A DNA stretch of 64,000 nt from Hevea brasiliensis (Eukaryota > Streptophyta > Magnoliopsida > Malpighiales > Euphorbiaceae): positions 40,828,853 through 40,892,852 of the forward strand of contig NC_079510.1 of assembly GCF_030052815.1 (NCBI RefSeq), given 5' to 3'. A program made the translations under genes and the position numbers. Numbering within the stretch: the stretch's first letter is position 1; the number at the start of each line of letters is the position of its first letter. Under the pieces are notes generated by a model that worked only from the letters and a program-made list of their open reading frames with translations, did no database searches and was not told where the DNA came from. Below, piece by piece: positions 47,894 to 59,759 of this stretch.

Positions 47894-50067
47894 TCATAGA
47901 GCATGGAAGGTAATCTTGGGGCTGAAGGCAACCTCCAAAGGTGTTGCTTTAAGGTTTGTCAATCCAGGACTCTCACTCATATCAACTGGACTATCAGACA
48001 CAGTCCGCAATTCAAACCCATGAAGCAGTCGAGCCAGTGTCAGGATCAGAACCTGGAGTGCGAATGACACTCCTGGACACATTCTTCTACCAGATCCAAA
48101 TGGTAAGTATTCAAAATCCTGACCCCTGAAATCCAAACTAACATGCTCATTCAGGAACCTCTCAGGCTGAAATTCCAAAGGGTTAGTTCAAATGCTAGGG
48201 TCACGGTGTAACTTCCACAGGTTAACGAAAAGTCGTGTGCCTGCCGGGATGTGGAAGCCGGCTATCATGCAATCCTCCATGGCTTCCCTTTGTACTGAGA
48301 GTGGAGTGGCAGGGTATAATCTCAATGTTTCCTTGACAATAGCTTGCAAGTATACCAGGTTCTTTACATGTGACTCCTCCACTCGTTGGTGCTTTCCTAC
48401 TTGGATGTCAAGCTCATCTTGAGCCTTTTTAAGAACAATGCGGTTGTTTAGTAGCAAAGATAGTGCCCATGTAAGAGTGATCACAGTGGTATCATTGCCA
48501 CCCAAAATAAGACTCTGCAATACAAACCATATATTATAAACTTTTTTTAACTTATCAATTAGGCATTCACTTTGAAGTCTAAATCAATTATTGAAATCTT
48601 CAAGTTAAATTATGTGAAAATCAATTATAGAAACCATTTTCATACTTGAAGATTTTATCATGTACACTCAATCTTCTTGATGAAAACTGAAAAACGACAT
48701 CTATCACCATGGATAGCAATTATATCATGAAAATTTGCCTTTAAAAGATAAGTGCACATTAATTATTGGCTTTTCCTCAGCACTTGTTACAATGGCATAT
48801 GATCCAACTAACTTTGTATTTTACCCAAATAAATAAATAAACCACTATACTATAAATTTCCTTTCTATATTGCTTTCTCATCATTCAAAGAGCACTAATA
48901 CACAAGGACTCCATAAAATTTATTTACGCACGCAAGTGATTACCCAACTTACTTTGTCTGGTATTAAAGTAGTGGTTGCCATCAAAAGTAGGAGATCTAA
49001 TCTAATGATCTATAAATAAATTTTTATTATGCTTTGATTTGACCTAACAAGTTTGTCTATATGCTAATTTACATTCTATGCTTAATATTGATTTGCAGTT
49101 AACAATCAATACTTACCAAGCAAGTGCCCTTGATGATATTATCAATTTCATTAGCAGATATCTTGCCATCATCCATGACAGAAAGCATGACATGGATGAA
49201 ATCTTGCTCCTCCTCCTTGATGCCTCCTTTGAGCCTCTGTTCTCTATGCTTCTTTACCCACCTCCCTAACACTTCATCCATCTCCTTTGCTGTCCTCTTC
49301 ATATCACCAACATATCCCTTTACCAAATCCAACCAACCAAGAAATGGAACGGTGTCAGAAGCCAAGAACAACCCAGTTAGATAGAAGAAATCCTTTAAAG
49401 CCTTACAGAATTGCCTTGACTCCTTATCTTTGATTCCATTACTACCACCAGAGTATCGCTTCCCAGAAACCTTTTTCGCTATTATGTTCACAGCTAAGTC
49501 CTCAAATCTTTCCTTCATTTCCACTACAGCACGTCCACCATTCTTTACTGATTCCTGATATAAGGTTTTGATAAAGAAGTTAGTTTCTGTGTCCCTGACA
49601 TGCCTGAGCAACTGAAGCCGGCGGTTCGAGAGGAGTTCAACCACGGCTAGCTTCCTCATATCACGCCAGTATTGCCCATACGGTGCAAAGCCGAGCATAG
49701 CATGATCATAGCCCATGATTTTCACTGCTAAGGATTTTGGACGTGCAAGAAAGACCTTGTCATTTGTTGTGAAACATTCCTTTGCTACTTTCCAGTTGCT
49801 CACTACAACTGCTCGATGAATTCCAAGACGTATAGAGAAGATTGGCCCAAGCTCATCGGCCATGGACCCAAGAGTTCAGTGCAGTAGCTGGTTCGCTCCA
49901 CCAAGAAGATGGAGGTGACCAATAATAGGCCAAGATCCCGGTGGCTGAGGCGGCGGTGTCTTGCCATTTTTCTTCTTTTTGACATAATTTATGGCCAGGA
50001 AGAGAGGGATTATAGCAAGAAGAAGGGTATACAAAGCGATTTCTTGTAGAAGAAAAAAGAATTTCAT
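47894..50067 (-). pseudogene. CYP82-like cytochrome P450 with two in-frame stops
   Basis: Exon 1 is 50067-49117 and exon 2 is 48514-47894, joined by a phase-0 GT/AG intron, for 523 positions. All landmarks are colinear: N-terminal membrane anchor (about residues 5-28), PPPQPPGSWPIIGHLHLL proline hinge, I-helix LILGGNDTT (319-327), KETLRLYP (ExxR, 379-382), QPERF and the heme loop FGSGRRMCPG with Cys463. Two TGA codons interrupt it: residue 64 (49876-49878), in HxTLGS where the family has a basic residue, and residue 426 (48188-48190), in HRDPSIxTNP where the family has Trp. No frameshift is seen. CYP82 enzymes are ER-bound oxygenases of specialised metabolism. It may be a recent pseudogene, a null allele, or contain sequencing errors. 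Confidence 0.88.
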
Positions 50068-50430
50068 GGCTGCTACCCCACCAAAGAAATCGAAGTAAAG
50101 TTACTTGTCAGATTTTGAGAAGGGTGGGTATTTTCAGAGTCATTACAGTTAGCTGGATACAAAATATCTGCAGTGCGCTTACGTGACAGGGACCGGCCAG
50201 AATTGTGAGTGAAGTTACTCTATTTTTCAATGCAAGGATATGTTCAACAGTCTTGGCCGTACAATGATTGATCCGCTTTTGGGCTTTTCTCAAAAAGGAC
50301 GTAACCCAAAAAAAATTAAAAAAAAATATATTAAAAGCGATTACTTGGAAAGTATTCATTGAAAGGAAGTGTTTTGATTGATGTGGAGAAAAAAAAGAAT
50401 TCATCGCTAGTGTGGTTAGTGTTTAATAAC
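50068..50430. other. Upstream flank of the P450 locus
   Basis: No clear TATA box was found and no other gene is recognised. Confidence 0.4.
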
Positions 50431-50435
50431 TAAAA

Positions 50436-51955
50436 AATTAAGAAAAAAGGATAATTATTGAAAAATAATTATGTGTTATTTAAAATTATGTTATTAAATA
50501 TTATTCTAAGAAATATTTAATTATTTTTTAATTTTCAAAAATATTAATAAATTACTATAAAGCCTTTAAAAAAATTTTAATTATAAAATCATCTATATCT
50601 TTTATAATATAACTCTAAATATTAAAATTATTTATAAACAAATTTTATATTTTTGTAATTAAAAAATTTAAAAATTATACATAAAATTACTAACTCTATA
50701 ATATAAAAATTTAAAAATACAAATATTATTTATATGTAAAAGAGCATTAATATTTATTTAGTAAATTAATAAAATTAGTAAAGTGAATGAATTATATTAA
50801 TTATTTTATAAATATTTATTTAGTATTTATTTATTTAATAAAATATTAAATTATGATAAATATTATTAATATGAATTAATAAAGAACATATGAATAAATG
50901 ATTGTTCAAATGAATTAATTAAAAATAAATAAAATAATTTATAAATATTAAATTAATATTTGTGAAATATGAAATTAAAAATCCAAATAAATAAAATATG
51001 AAAAGTAATGTATAAATATTTTAAATATAGTTTCAATATTTAATAATATAAAATTTTGATAATTCATTTATAATAAATAGCTTTTAATGATTATTAATCA
51101 AAATATTATATGGGAGAAAAAAATGATAATTAGATAATAAAATATAAACAAAATAAATAAATATTTGCATTAATTATCTTATATATATTAAGATTTAATT
51201 ATTTTTTTTAAATAAATAAAAGTGCCACGATTAACATAAAAAAGCATTTATCAAAAATTTTAAATAAAAATATAAAAAAATTAGATAAATAATTTGAACA
51301 TACTCACAATATCATACAAAACTTCACTAACACAGTAAGTGAAACAGTGTTTTGTAACAAAACTGAGCTGTGGTACTTGATTATTTTTTTTTAATTTATC
51401 ATGTTAATTTTATTCTTTATATTCTTACTAATTAAATGTATTTTTGCTAAAATATTTATATATTACTTCACATTACTTTTATTATTTTATTTATTTTGAA
51501 TCAATTTATTTCAACAATTATTTATTCATATCTTTTTTGTTAATTCATATTAATAATATTTATTATATTTTAATATTCCATTAAATTAATAATATTAAAT
51601 AATACCATTTTTCAAATATTTATTAAATGTTTAATATAATTCATTCACTATACTAATTTTATTAATTTGCTAAATAAATATTAATGTTGTTTACCATATA
51701 AATAATATTTGTATTTTTAAATTTTTTAATTACAAAAATATAAGAGCTTATTTGTAAATTGTTATAATATTGCGGGTTATTTTGTAAAATATATGGATGA
51801 TTTTATAATTATAAAATTTTTTTTAAGGACTTTAAAGTAATTAATTCATATTTTTAAAGACCAAAAAATAGTTGGACGCTTCTTAGAGTAGTATTTAATA
51901 ACCAGACGCAATTTTAAATAGCATCCAGCTACTTTTCATCAATTTTCCTTTTTTT
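50436..51955. mobile_element. Long fold-back (inverted-repeat) element, about 1.5 kb
   Basis: The left arm (about 50436-50950) and right arm (about 51480-51955) are imperfect reverse complements. Shared strings include TTGTAATTAAAAAATTTAAA, TACAAATATTATTTATATG, ATTAATATTTATTTAG, AGTGAATGAATTATATTAA and AATATTATTAATATGAATTAA. The centre (about 50950-51480) is AT-rich with no coding sequence. The type is unclear; it could be a non-autonomous DNA transposon with long terminal inverted repeats. Target duplication and exact ends were not resolved. Confidence 0.65.
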
Positions 51956-52378
51956 TAAATAATTTGTATTTGTTGGATGTCAACCATATTAGCGACCAAC
52001 TCTATCTATCCTCCACGTCATTCAAAACACCCCTTTTGGTAAATACTTTTTAAGTCAACCCCTTTTAGCTTTTTTTTTTTTTTTTAATTGCCTCCTTTTA
52101 GAAAAAGGCCTTTCACTTTGGATTAAATAAGGCCGCACAAATATATAACGATACCTATCAACTCCAATAATTCAAAGGCTTCTGGTTCTTCTTAAAATCA
52201 AGTGCAAATACTTCTCTTTCCCTTACTCGAATAATGTGATTTCGCTAACAGCTCAAATCCTTATGCATGAAATTATTTTCCTTCTAGTCTTCTAATCCCA
52301 GATTTCCTATTCTCCACTCTAAAACAAAATGGGTGTGCTGGGAAATTAACTTTCATTGTAGATATATTTGTTCACTTC

Positions 52379-54330
52379 TGTTATCCCCTATAGCAACCCA
52401 AGAGGAGAGGGGTGAATTGGGTATTAATTAAAAAATTTAGAGGCTAAGAGAAATTTTGAGTGAAGAGTACAAATAAAATGAAGGAAAGAAAGAACATAAG
52501 GAATTTTATAAAGGTTCGGCTATCCCAAACTTACATTCTCTCCTCAAGACCCTCCTTGAGAGTTAACTTCACTAAAATTCTTATTTGGTGAAGAATAAAC
52601 CCCTTACAAACACCATAATAGCAAACCCCTTGCTCTTTTATAAATCTCTTTATACTCCAGAGCAATTTAATGCTCTATCACACTCAAGTTATAATGAATA
52701 TTCGTAATAACCTTGAATAAACTCTCAGAATAAAGAAATTACGGCTCAAAATATTAAGCTCTCAATAATCAATTATGGTAGCTCAAGTTCTAGAGAGAGA
52801 GAAGAAGAAAAAATCTTTTGAACATAATAAATTCTTAAGAAATAATTATTGTTTTTTTTTCTCTAGTCATAAATAGCCTCTATTTATAGTTTTAGCAAGA
52901 AAATGATCGTTAGGGGTGCATTAAATGCAAATATAGCCATTCAACAAGCCAAAACTCTATTTTATCGAGTTTCAGAAACCCAAGTTCAGCTACTGAAGTT
53001 CTTTACTTTGGCTGCCGAAAGTTGGAGCTCCAAAAAACACCATTAAAAAAGTGAACTTCAGCTATCGAAGTTTTCACTTTCGGCTATCAAAATGCTCTCT
53101 GGATAAAAAAGGTTTAAATACTCAAAAACCATCATTTAAGAAGTAAACTTCGGTTGCCAAAGTTCCCACTTTCAGCTGCCAAAGTACTCTCTGGACAAAA
53201 GGGCACTTAGACTTCAAAAACTCATAACTTTTTGACCCGAGCTCAGATTTTCGATCCGTTTGAACAGTTGGAAAGCTAATTTGATAAATTTTTCAATGAA
53301 AATACTTTCAAAAACAAATTTGTATTTCCCAAAAGTGAAAATTTCACTTTACTCCTCCTTGGTCAAGAAAAGTTAAAAATAGAAATACTAAAAAATTTAG
53401 AGATTCACAAACTCATAATTTTTTTTACTTGAACTCGGATTTTTGATCCGTTTGAACTATTGGAAAGCAAATTTGATAAAATTTTCAATAAAAATACTTT
53501 TAAAAACAAATTTTGCATTTCTCAAAAGTGAAAATTTTATTTTACTCTCCTTGGTCAAGAAAAAGTTAAAAATAGAGATAATAAAAAGTTTAGAGATTTA
53601 CAAACTCATAACTTTTTGACTTGAACTCAGATTTTTGATCCGTTTAAATCATTAGAAAGCTAATCAATGAAAATACTTTCAAAAATAAATTTGCATTTCT
53701 CAAAAGTGAAAATTTCATTTTACTTCCCTTGGTCAAGAAAAATTAAAAATAGAGACATTAAGAAATTTAAAGACACTTCGACTTGAGCCACCATAACTAA
53801 CCAGTTGAGATCCATAAGATAAAAAAAAAAAAAATTACATTGTAGTATCTCCTTGATCTTTGCTTAAATTTCTTGCTCTTTTTCAATCTTGATTTGAAGT
53901 AATTTCTCAAATTTGAACTTGGGACCTACAATCTTAGTACAAACACTTCCAAGGTTGATTAGTAGCAAGATACCAATTTATAGAAAGTGGATGTGACACA
54001 TATTATTGATATAGAATCTGAATACAAATACCTTTATACATGTCTTTTGTATATTTATATGATACTTTTTGGTATATTTATGAGACATATTCTAATCTAT
54101 TGGATTGTAATTTAACCTTCGCATCATCGATCATCTAGGATTCATTGAGTCAAAACCTTTCTTATATACTCTCCAAATTCTGGTTATTAAAGCATAAATT
54201 ATTTTTGAAAGGGGGAGTACATTAAGGGGGAGAATTTTTAAAAAACACACACTTCACTTATGATTAATTTTCCTCATCTACTAATTGTTTATTATCATCA
54301 AAACATGGATTAAGACCCCTAGGTCCAATA
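52379..54330 (-). repeat. 3' LTR of a SIRE-like Ty1/copia element
   Basis: On the minus strand it begins TATTGGACCTAGGGG (expected TGTTGG) directly after the polypurine tract AAAAAGGGGGAGAT. It ends CCAATTCACCCCTCTCCTC ... GGGGATAACA at 52379. The size is about 1950 bp. ACTATAAATAGAGGC (minus strand, near 52880) is a likely promoter TATA region. Motifs of the AACTTCGG..GCCGAAG type recur at 52980-53190. Confidence 0.7.
53221..53775. repeat. Three tandem units of about 190 bp inside the copia LTR
   Basis: Units start at 53221, 53412 and 53605 with CTCATAA(C/T)TTTTT. Each shows GA(C/T)CCGTTT(G/A)AA, GGAAAGC or GAAAGC, CAAAAGTGAAAATTT and CTTGGTCAAGAAAA. The third unit is shorter. Confidence 0.8.
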
Positions 54331-54345
54331 ATCTCCCCCTTTTTG
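54331..54345 (-). promoter_or_regulatory. Polypurine tract of the copia element
   Basis: Minus strand: TCATCAAAAAGGGGGAGAT, the characteristic tract before the 3' LTR of SIRE-like Ty1/copia elements. Confidence 0.75.
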
Positions 54346-54483
54346 ATGATGACAAATAATTAGTAGATGAGAAAAATTAATCATAAGTGAAGTGTGTGTT
54401 TTTCAAAAATTCTCCCTCTTAATGTACTCCCCCTTTCAAAAATAATTTATGCTTTAATAACTAGAATTTGGAGAGTACGTAAG

Positions 54484-57400
54484 TGTCACACCTCACCCCT
54501 CTGTAAGGCATGACATGATCCCGTAGAATACCTAATGAACTACCGAACTTCACCTACCGATAATTCATTAAGTACACTACAAGGGATTTTAAAACAATTT
54601 TCTTACATTCTGGAAGTGGTGAGCATTTTTGGAGGAATTAAAAATCATTTATTCAAAGTTTAAATACTAGTAAAAATTTTTGTCCATTTTAATTTTGCCG
54701 CAAATTTTATAAAAATTTTGACAGAGTTCCATTTGTATTTGGAGAAAACAGTTCTTCAAATACCTAAAAAAAAACACTTCCAATAATTTTCTCAACTCCC
54801 AACCTCCAATAAATCTCAAATCAATTCAATTCAATTCACTTCAAAATAATTCCACAATCCAAATCAAAATTTATCGTCTCAAAATATTTAATAACTTCAT
54901 TCACAAAGCATAAAGTATGAAATTCAAAAGTACAAATATTAATTTACAGAAGAAAATTCAAAAATAATATTATTACAATTTATTTTATAACTGCTCAACT
55001 TTATATTGATACATACAATATTTCTATATTTACATCAAAATTAACTATGAGAGTATAAAATAATACCCGTACAAAAAGACCGGTGTAGTCCTCAATTCAA
55101 TAGCAGCTCACTCTGCTGCTTTCTCCTTACTCTTATCTGCGACAGCAAAATAAGCTATCGCTGAGTATAAAAATACTCAGTGGTGCACAATAAAAATTTA
55201 AAATACGATACATAAATCATTCATTACCAAAACACAATTTAAATATTTCTCAATCACATTTCATAATTATCAAAACTCAGAATAACACAATTTAGTCAAA
55301 TAATTTAATAAACACAGTGTTGCCAAAATCATACTCAACTTAAGCCATGACACAAAATTTCCGATTAATGCCGTGTTGTACACCACGACAAAGCAATCTA
55401 CAACCCCATTAATCGAAATCAATGAGGGAGGTGGCTAGCTAGCTAATGAGTACTCATCCGATCTCGACCTCAACTGGCAAGCCAGAGAGGGAGGAAAATA
55501 AACGATCTCAACCACATAAATGGAGGACGAATAATGTGATACTGTCAGGCTAAGTGTGAATACAAAATCAATTCAAAACAATTTATTCAAATAATTTGTG
55601 AGAAATTTGATCAATTTCCAAAGTCATATTTGCGATCATAAAATGGTAACACAATACATAATTAATCACAAAAGTCAAATTTTCGAGAATAAAATATTTA
55701 AACAAGAATTATTATGCACAGACCTGACGTGAGTCGCCTCTAGGCCTTGACTCAGTCTCTCCGAGTTTCCAAGTCTTTTTCAGCTGAAACACACAGTTTC
55801 ATAGTGTTTCAGTACCATAACTTACCATAAATCCAAAAATAAATTTAACTTCACTTTTACCTAGCTCTCACGTGCTAAATTCGACGTTCTCGAAGTTTTT
55901 GTATTTCGGGTTATTATTCACTATACTATTCAAGTCAAATTGTTGACTTTCTAAGGCTTAATAGGTATGGGAACTCCAACTTCACCCACATACCACATTT
56001 TGGTCATTAAATTTATTGGTTTTGGTCATTTTCTCAAAGCTTAAGTCCTTTAGGCAAAATTGTCAAATTTTCAGTTTTGGTGTCCCTAGTTGCACTGTTA
56101 CATTGATAATTTTACTGTTGGAATTTGGCAAAACTTCATTCATAGAAAATGTTCCTTATTGTCTTAAGTTTATTCTCATTTTTGAATGACCCCAATCGGA
56201 GTTTTGTAGCTCAAGTTATGGCTATTTGAACCATGGCTGCCGAATTGGAAACAACCCAGATTTTCTGGGCATTTTTGGTGCTGACAGTTTTGGGTCACCA
56301 AATTGGGGTGGCCAAATGACTTGGTTTCTGGCAGAATTTTGGTTTGTGTTCTTCATGAAAGTTTTAGGTCTATATCTCACCTAACCACTGGTAAAATTTC
56401 AGGTCATTTGGATCTGCCTAGCTCGAGTTATGACCAAATGAACAAATACTGTTCATTTGGTCAGTTTGTACAGGGCAGCCTGCACTTTTCCAACTTTGGT
56501 CAATTTGTTCACTAGGTTTTGGTCACTTTTTGGGCATGGTTCCTAAATGAAAATTGTGTCATTTTATGTTTATTTTCATCCCCAATTGGTCCCATATCAA
56601 TTGGACTTGTAAAATTTCATTTTTGGTCCTTCAAAGCTGACTTGGTCATGCTACCAGCAGCATGACCACACTCCCTCCGAATTTAGCTTTAATTCCAACC
56701 ATTCCAACACAACTCATTTGGTCACAAATGACCATTTTTCACTTCACAATAGGTCAAAGACACCATTTACTCATTTCTCACATTTTTGGTTCATAAACCC
56801 TAAGTCCCAAAACCCTAACTTACTAAATTATTGTATTTAACCACATTTAATGCTTTTAACTATAATCACTAAGCTAATTGGGGTTTATATACTCATTCAA
56901 ATCCATCAAACCATGCAAATCATACTCCCCTTCAAGCTGGCCAAAATTTCAGTTTGGTCCTCCCCACATATTTTTTTATTTATTTTAAGTTTATTTACAA
57001 GTTCTGGATGCCATACATACACTAATTAAACTAAAAATTTGAAGTTTACATTACTAACCTTAAATGAAGTCTTTGATCTTCACTTCCTCTCAATTTTCTT
57101 CAATTCTTCTCCTTCTAATCTTCCTTCCAAGATTTGTTTATAATTTTTCTTCAAGAAAATCAAAGGATTTATGGTGGAATTAATATTTAGGAAGCTTAAA
57201 AATAAGCTTTCATGGAGGAAAAGTTTGAGAGAGAGCTTGGGAGAGAGAGGCGGCAACTAGGGAAGAAGATAATGAAATTTATTTTTTTTTCTTTTCCTTT
57301 CTTTATTTATTTTGTCTTATGGAAGACCCCAAAATCCCATTTAATTTAATTTATTAATTATTACTTTTATGACATCATGCATGATGTCATGCATGATGTC

Positions 57401-57941
57401 ATCTCTCTACACTTTTTCTTTTTCTTTTTTTTATTTGTTCTTTAATTTAATTCTCGATTCCGAAATTTTCTTTTCTCCGATTTTATTTGACAGTTTGGTC
57501 AGGAGTCAGCTCTCGGGGTCAATTGACCAAATCGCCCCTCGTCGGTTCATCCCAGTTTGTAAATAATTCAATATTTCTTTCGGCTCCCTGACCTAATTAT
57601 TTGACTGACTTAACAACCTTTTTTCCGTGATTTTCTCTTTTCCACTGTGTTCGTAATGGTCCTAAGGACCGCGGAGTCACATTTTACGGTTCGAAATTTG
57701 AGTTTAAATCGACTTCGCAGTCGTTCCCGAGAAGGTCACCCATCGCTATGACTCTCGGCTCGTTTAACTTCTTATATTCTGTTTTTCTTATTTATACTTA
57801 ACTAATTGGCAATTACTAATTATTTGTATTTATGGCTTTTTTAGTTGTCTTAAGTGTGGTTCTAATCCCCTTAATTGTCCGGACCGACACCGGTCACCGG
57901 AACAGTGAAATATACCAGGCTATACAAATAGGGGTGTTACA
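54484..57941 (-). mobile_element. Solo LTR, 3458 bp, inserted in the copia 3' region
   Basis: Minus strand: TGTAACACCCCTATTTG ... GAGGGGTGAGGTGTGACA. It is flanked by GTAAG (54479-54483 and 57942-57946). No internal retrotransposon region or pol motif is present; the short frame at 56303-56515 shows no domain. Start and end resemble the Ty3/gypsy LTRs elsewhere in the window. It shares blocks (TCATTTGGTCA, AAATGAACAAA, CCAATTGG) with the solo LTR at 59760-62835 and is probably the same family. Confidence 0.82.
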
Positions 57942-57946
57942 GTAAG

Positions 57947-58438
57947 AGAGGCTTTAACTCAATGAATCCTAGATGAATGATGATGCAAAGGTTAAATTAC
58001 AATCCAATAAATCAGAATATGTCTCATAAATATACTAAAAAGCATCATATAAATATACAAAAGACATGTATAAAGGTATTTCTATTCAGATTCTATATCA
58101 ATAATATGTGTCACATCCACTATCTACACATCTCTCCCTTCTGGCATTATCAAAATACACTATCTACATATCTCCCTGACAACAACGCCAATTATTATAA
58201 GATCGAGCGCTTAAGCTTAGCATCATTAAAAAATTATTTTAGTAATAAGAGAGTCAACACATATCAAACTGTATGGTTAATCCAATAAGCATAACATTAT
58301 TAAGGTAGCAAACTAGCTGGTGAGATTATTAGAATTTTAGAGAGAAAAACACAATAGTATGCATAAAATAATGTTAATGCCTAAGAAATAATTTAACACG
58401 ACCGATTGTGCAAGATATTTTCAAACCAACTAACTATT

Positions 58439-58471
<33 letters not shown>

Positions 58472-59759
58472 CCTTAGCAATTATAAAACCAATTGTGAAG
58501 ATATAAAAACACATAGCAATATATGAAGATTACAAGAACACTTCATATAATGGCAAACTTATAAGGTGTATTTCCAAGATAAGGCATAACTTATTTGATT
58601 TGAATTCTAACATAAGTATAAGTGTATTGATGAGACACTAAAAACAAATATATGGTGAATGCTCAATCTAGAGGCAGCATACTAAGCAACTATTCTCAAG
58701 AATATCCTACAAAGAGCCAAAAAGACCACAATACAAATTCTGTAATTTTATGTAAATAGGACTTGTAAAACCATCATGGAGTCTATTCAAAGCAACAAAT
58801 GGAATTTTGGCAAATAACTTTCTTAGGATAATCAAAGAGAATAATCTAAATTATTGAGAAGTAGTGTTGTGATCAAGTGACAGACAAAAAAGAATATTAG
58901 TATTTGTTCATGTGAACAACAAATCATAATATCTATGCAACATCATAAAGCAAGTACAGGTATGAACCATATAGGAATAAGAATTCTAACTAACAATAAA
59001 AAGGATAAGTAATTTAAATTAGGCAAAAGCTCAATATTGAATTTCAATGTTCATAAGACTACAAGTATAAATATACACATACAACAGCCAATCAAAAAAT
59101 ATTGTGGTAACTCAAATCAATTAACATTGTATAACATAAAGATTTATTGAAGATGTGAATACTTATTCAAAAGAGAAGAAACTCAAAAAGAAATTTGGAA
59201 AAGAGTTCTCAAGAGCCACAACAAATTAACAACTAAATAGAGTGTAAAACCCTAAGGAGGTCCAATGTAGCAAATTATGGTAAAATCTAGCTTAGGAAGG
59301 ATTGAAAATAATGAGTTCAAGGGAAAATTGACTGAGAAACTGAGTGAGGAGAGACTCGAGAGTGAGAGAGGGAAAGCAAAGGGAGAGAGCTGAAAAGTTG
59401 AAGAGAGAGAGGGAGTTAGGGGGTTTGAAAAAGTTCAGGTTCAGCAGCCAGAACCAAGGCTTTCGGCTGCCGCTTTAGCTACTGCAAGATTTCAAAAAAA
59501 AAAAAAAAGAATTTGAAGGTTCGACAACCGAAACAAGGACTTTTGGCTACCTAAAGTGCCTCTGCCCGAAATTCTTAAAACCATATTTCAAGACCACAGC
59601 AACATCAAAAAGTTTTTCTTTTGAGTAAATAAGACTCTTAACACATAAAAATTTTGATAAATATTAAGACAAATCTTAAAACACCAAACATACAATAATT
59701 TAACAAGAATTTTCAAAAAATATATACACATTCAATCATCACATTTCAAGCATCAAAGT
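57947..59759 (-). other. 3' noncoding region of the copia element
   Basis: It continues from the broken pol, carries the inner part of the inverted repeat (to 58120), short direct repeats around 58120-58175 (CACTATCTACA(C/T)ATCTC), a (TA)n tract at 58442-58469 and a stretch related to the LTR (59440-59560, GGCTTTCGGCTGCCG). No gene was recognised. Confidence 0.6.

Larger units (their letters stand above)
53988..58120. repeat. Large inverted repeat centred near 54320, interrupted by a solo LTR
   Basis: The left arm (53988-54306) is the near-exact reverse complement of 54335-54483 plus 57947-58120. Examples: GTGGATGTGACACATATTAT at the left outer end, read back from 58120; ACTTCACTTATGATTAATTT read back from 54393. 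Removing the 3458-bp LTR and one target copy gives arms of about 320 bp and a loop of about 30 bases around ACCCCTAGGTCC. The left arm lies in the copia LTR and the right arm in the adjacent 3' internal region. Confidence 0.85.

Noticed and set aside
48192..49384. Plus-strand frames across the P450 locus
   Set aside because: They are shadows of the minus-strand P450 exons, which carry all conserved motifs.
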